NCBI GenBank assembly: GCA_964466745.1
Contig: CAYXOX010000035.1
Coordinates: 1-23,005 of the forward strand
Origin: CAYXOX01 sp964466745
GTDB taxonomy: Bacteria > Pseudomonadota > Alphaproteobacteria > Rhodobacterales > Rhodobacteraceae
Reading direction: 5' to 3'
DNA length: 23,005 nt
Every line of letters begins with the position of its first letter. The stretch's first letter is position 1. Position numbers and translations under genes: made by a program. The notes under the pieces are model-generated. The model made no database searches and was not told the DNA's origin. It saw nothing but the letters and a program-made list of their open reading frames with translations. Of the stretch, positions 21,424-23,005 are shown piece after piece.

Positions 21424-22940
21424 AGGTCTGGGTTCCGGCAGACAGCGCGGCCCGCGCCGTGGGCGCGGATGCGGTGGCAGAGGCGCTCCTCGCGGCCGCC
21501 GCGGCCCGCGGTGAGGCCGTGGAGATCGTGCGCAACGGCTCGCGCGGGATGATCTGGCTGGAGCCGCTTGTGGAGGTGGAGATCGACGGGCGTCGCCACG
21601 GCTACGGCCCCGCCACGCCGGAGGATGCCGCGGCGATCCTCGACGGCTGCTGCCCGAAGGCGCTCGGCCCGGTGGACGAGCTCGACTGGATGCGCCGGCA
21701 GACCCGCATCACCTTCGCCCGCGTGGGCGTGACCGACCCGCTCTCGCTCGCGGAGTACGAGGCGTTCGGCGGCCTCGCCGGTCTGCGCCGCGCGCTGGCC
21801 ATGGAGCCCGCGGAGATCGTGGCGGAGGTTTCTGCTTCCGGACTGCGCGGCCGGGGCGGCGCGGGCTTTCCGACCGGAACGAAATGGCAGACCGTGCTGG
21901 CGGCCGAGGCGCCGCGCAAGTTCATCGTGTGCAACGCCGACGAGGGCGACAGCGGAACCTTCGCCGACCGGATGCTGATGGAGGGAGATCCCTTCTGCCT
22001 GATCGAGGGCATGGTCATCGCCGGCCTGGCGGTGGGCGCCCGCGAGGGGCTGATCTACCTGCGCTCCGAATACCCCGACGCCATCGCCACCATGGGCCGG
22101 GCCCTCGAGATCGCGCGGCGCGCGGGTGTGCTCGGCGAACGGGTGCTCGGAAGCGGGCAGGCCTTCGACATCGAGCTCCGGGTAGGTGCGGGCGCCTATG
22201 TCTGCGGCGAGGAGACGGCGCTGCTGAACTCGCTGGAGGGCAAGCGCGGGGTGGTGCGCGCCAAGCCGCCGCTGCCGGCGCTCTCGGGCTTTCTCGGGCT
22301 TCCGACGGTGGTGAACAACGTGCTGAGCCTCGCCACCGTGCCGGCAATCATGGAAAAGGGCGCGGCGCATTACGCTGGCTTCGGCGTGGGCCGGTCGCGC
22401 GGAACGGTGACGCTGCAGATCGCGGGCAACGTGGCGCGCGGCGGGCTTTTCGAGACCGGCTTCGGCATGCGCCTCGGGGAGGCCGTCCTCGAGGTGGGCG
22501 GCGGCACGGCGACCGGCCGGCCGGTGAAGGCGGTGCAGGTCGGTGGGCCGCTGGGGGCGTACCTGCGGCCCGACGCCTTCGACACCCCGATCGGCTACGA
22601 GGAACTCGACGCGGCGGGGGGGCTCGTGGGCCACGCCGGGATCGTGGTGTTCGACGACACGGCCGACATGCTCTCGCTGGCGCGCTTCGCGATGGAATTC
22701 TGCGCCGTCGAGAGCTGCGGGAAGTGCACGCCCTGCCGCATCGGCGCGGTGCGCGGCGTGGAGACGATCGACCGGATCGCCGCGGGCGACGCGGAGGCGC
22801 CCGCTCTCCTCGCCGATCTCTGCGAGACCATGCGCGAGGGCTCGCTCTGCGCGCTCGGCGGGTTCACGCCCTTCCCGGTGATGTCGGCGCTGCAGGGCTT
22901 TCCCGAGGAGTTCGGCCGCGTTCCGGAGGCGGTGCCATGA
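21420..22940 (+). CDS. fdsB: NAD-dependent formate dehydrogenase, beta subunit (NuoF-like, FMN and [4Fe-4S])
   Basis: The 506-residue diaphorase subunit reduces NAD+ with electrons from formate. Residues 1-85 form the extra N-terminal thioredoxin-like domain (KVWVPADSAARAVGADAVAE). The NuoF-like core follows: ASGLRGRGGAGFPTGTKW (139-156) for FMN/NADH, CNADEGDSGTFADR (171-184), GAGAYVCGEETALLNSLEG (257-274), KPPLPALSGFLGLPTVVNNV (282-301) and GGGTATGRPVKAVQVGGPLG (360-379). The C-terminal [4Fe-4S] site is Cys433, Cys436, Cys439 and Cys477 (ESCGKCTPCR, then SLCALGG). Translation begins at GTG 21420 inside the fdsG stop. The FdsA molybdenum catalytic subunit is expected next but is not seen before the window ends. 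Confidence 0.95.
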   Translation: MKVWVPADSAARAVGADAVAEALLAAAAARGEAVEIVRNGSRGMIWLEPLVEVEIDGRRHGYGPATPEDAAAILDGCCPKALGPVDELDWMRRQTRITFARVGVTDPLSLAEYEAFGGLAGLRRALAMEPAEIVAEVSASGLRGRGGAGFPTGTKWQTVLAAEAPRKFIVCNADEGDSGTFADRMLMEGDPFCLIEGMVIAGLAVGAREGLIYLRSEYPDAIATMGRALEIARRAGVLGERVLGSGQAFDIELRVGAGAYVCGEETALLNSLEGKRGVVRAKPPLPALSGFLGLPTVVNNVLSLATVPAIMEKGAAHYAGFGVGRSRGTVTLQIAGNVARGGLFETGFGMRLGEAVLEVGGGTATGRPVKAVQVGGPLGAYLRPDAFDTPIGYEELDAAGGLVGHAGIVVFDDTADMLSLARFAMEFCAVESCGKCTPCRIGAVRGVETIDRIAAGDAEAPALLADLCETMREGSLCALGGFTPFPVMSALQGFPEEFGRVPEAVP

Positions 22941-23005
22941 GCGCATCGGATCCCTGGGCGGGCCGGGGGGCCAGCCCCCCGGACCCCCCGGAGTATTTCG
23001 CCCAA
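22937..23005 (+). CDS. Possible start of next ORF, identity unclear (runs off the window)
   Basis: An ATG overlaps the fdsB stop (ATGA at 22937-22940) and the frame stays open for 23 codons, reading MSASDPWAGRGASPPDPPEY and on to the window edge. Position would suit fdsA. However, the peptide is unlike the FdsA N-terminus, which begins with a ferredoxin-like domain. Most of it is encoded by the hairpin-repeat sequence at 22951-23005. It may be a chance frame through an intergenic repeat, with fdsA starting farther on. Confidence 0.25.
   Translation, partial: MSASDPWAGRGASPPDPPEYFAQ
22963..22982. repeat. Hairpin of a G/C-run repeat after fdsB
   Basis: CCGGGGGG (22963-22970) and CCCCCCGG (22975-22982) form a perfect 8-bp stem around ccag. 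The following bases, gaccccccggagtatttcg (22982-23000), resemble an end-of-gene sequence with GGAGTATTT that I recall as recurrent in Rhodobacteraceae genomes. Only one copy is visible in this window, so repeat status rests on memory. The stem alone could serve as a terminator or RNA-stabilising element. Confidence 0.5.

Noticed and set aside
1..23005. CRISPR array, tRNA or rRNA genes, insertion sequences, phage genes
   Set aside because: I saw no regularly spaced direct repeats, no tRNA cloverleaf or T-loop sequence, no rRNA motifs and no transposase or integrase domain. A covariance or profile search could still find something small.

Overview
The window is GC-rich chromosomal DNA, densely packed with short intergenic gaps and many 4-base ATGA or GTGA stop/start overlaps. 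Gene content and arrangement fit an alphaproteobacterium of the Rhodobacterales/Rhodobacteraceae type. The indicators are an unsplit PntB-type transhydrogenase C-terminus, the ccmI-ruvX-DUF1289 string, the glmS/glmU pair next to a Gph-type phosphatase, a LysM protein divergent from a LOG-family gene, and an NAD-dependent formate dehydrogenase (fds) operon led by a LysR regulator. This placement is inferred from gene families; no database was searched.

Layout. (1) 1-670, plus strand: the soluble NADP(H)-binding domain of PntB. The first ~93 bases encode what looks like the C-terminal part of flagellar P-ring protein FlgI, so the start of the window is a chimera. A run of 10 Ns (562-571) also breaks the pntB frame. 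A perfect 16-bp hairpin follows. (2) 721-3128, minus: a UDP-glucuronate 4-epimerase-like gene translationally coupled to UDP-glucose 6-dehydrogenase, a two-step route to UDP-galacturonate. (3) 3253-5229, minus: ccmI, ruvX and a DUF1289 protein. (4) 5584-8061: a large membrane-anchored LysM protein (minus) divergent from a LOG-family phosphoribohydrolase (plus), with a dyad over a candidate promoter between them. (5) 8291-11653, minus: glmU then glmS, for UDP-GlcNAc supply. (6) 11860-15783, plus: a Gph-like phosphatase, a DegT-type PLP aminotransferase, a GCS-like amidoligase and a class I glutamine amidotransferase. (7) 16153-19813, plus: a YnjB/YnjC/YnjD-type ABC importer with a fused two-half permease. 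(8) 19940-23005, plus: a LysR regulator, fdsG, fdsB and the first 69 bases after fdsB.

Functional themes are cell-envelope precursor supply (GlmS/GlmU, UDP-GalA, LysM), c-type cytochrome maturation (CcmI), redox metabolism (PntB, Fds) and one uncharacterised biosynthetic cassette. The most interesting candidate system is the DegT aminotransferase, amidoligase and C26-type amidotransferase string. Its chemistry (make an amine, ligate it through an amide, hydrolyse or trim a gamma-glutamyl amide) suggests an undescribed amide-containing metabolite or envelope modification. The most important technical caveats are the FlgI/PntB junction and the N gap.
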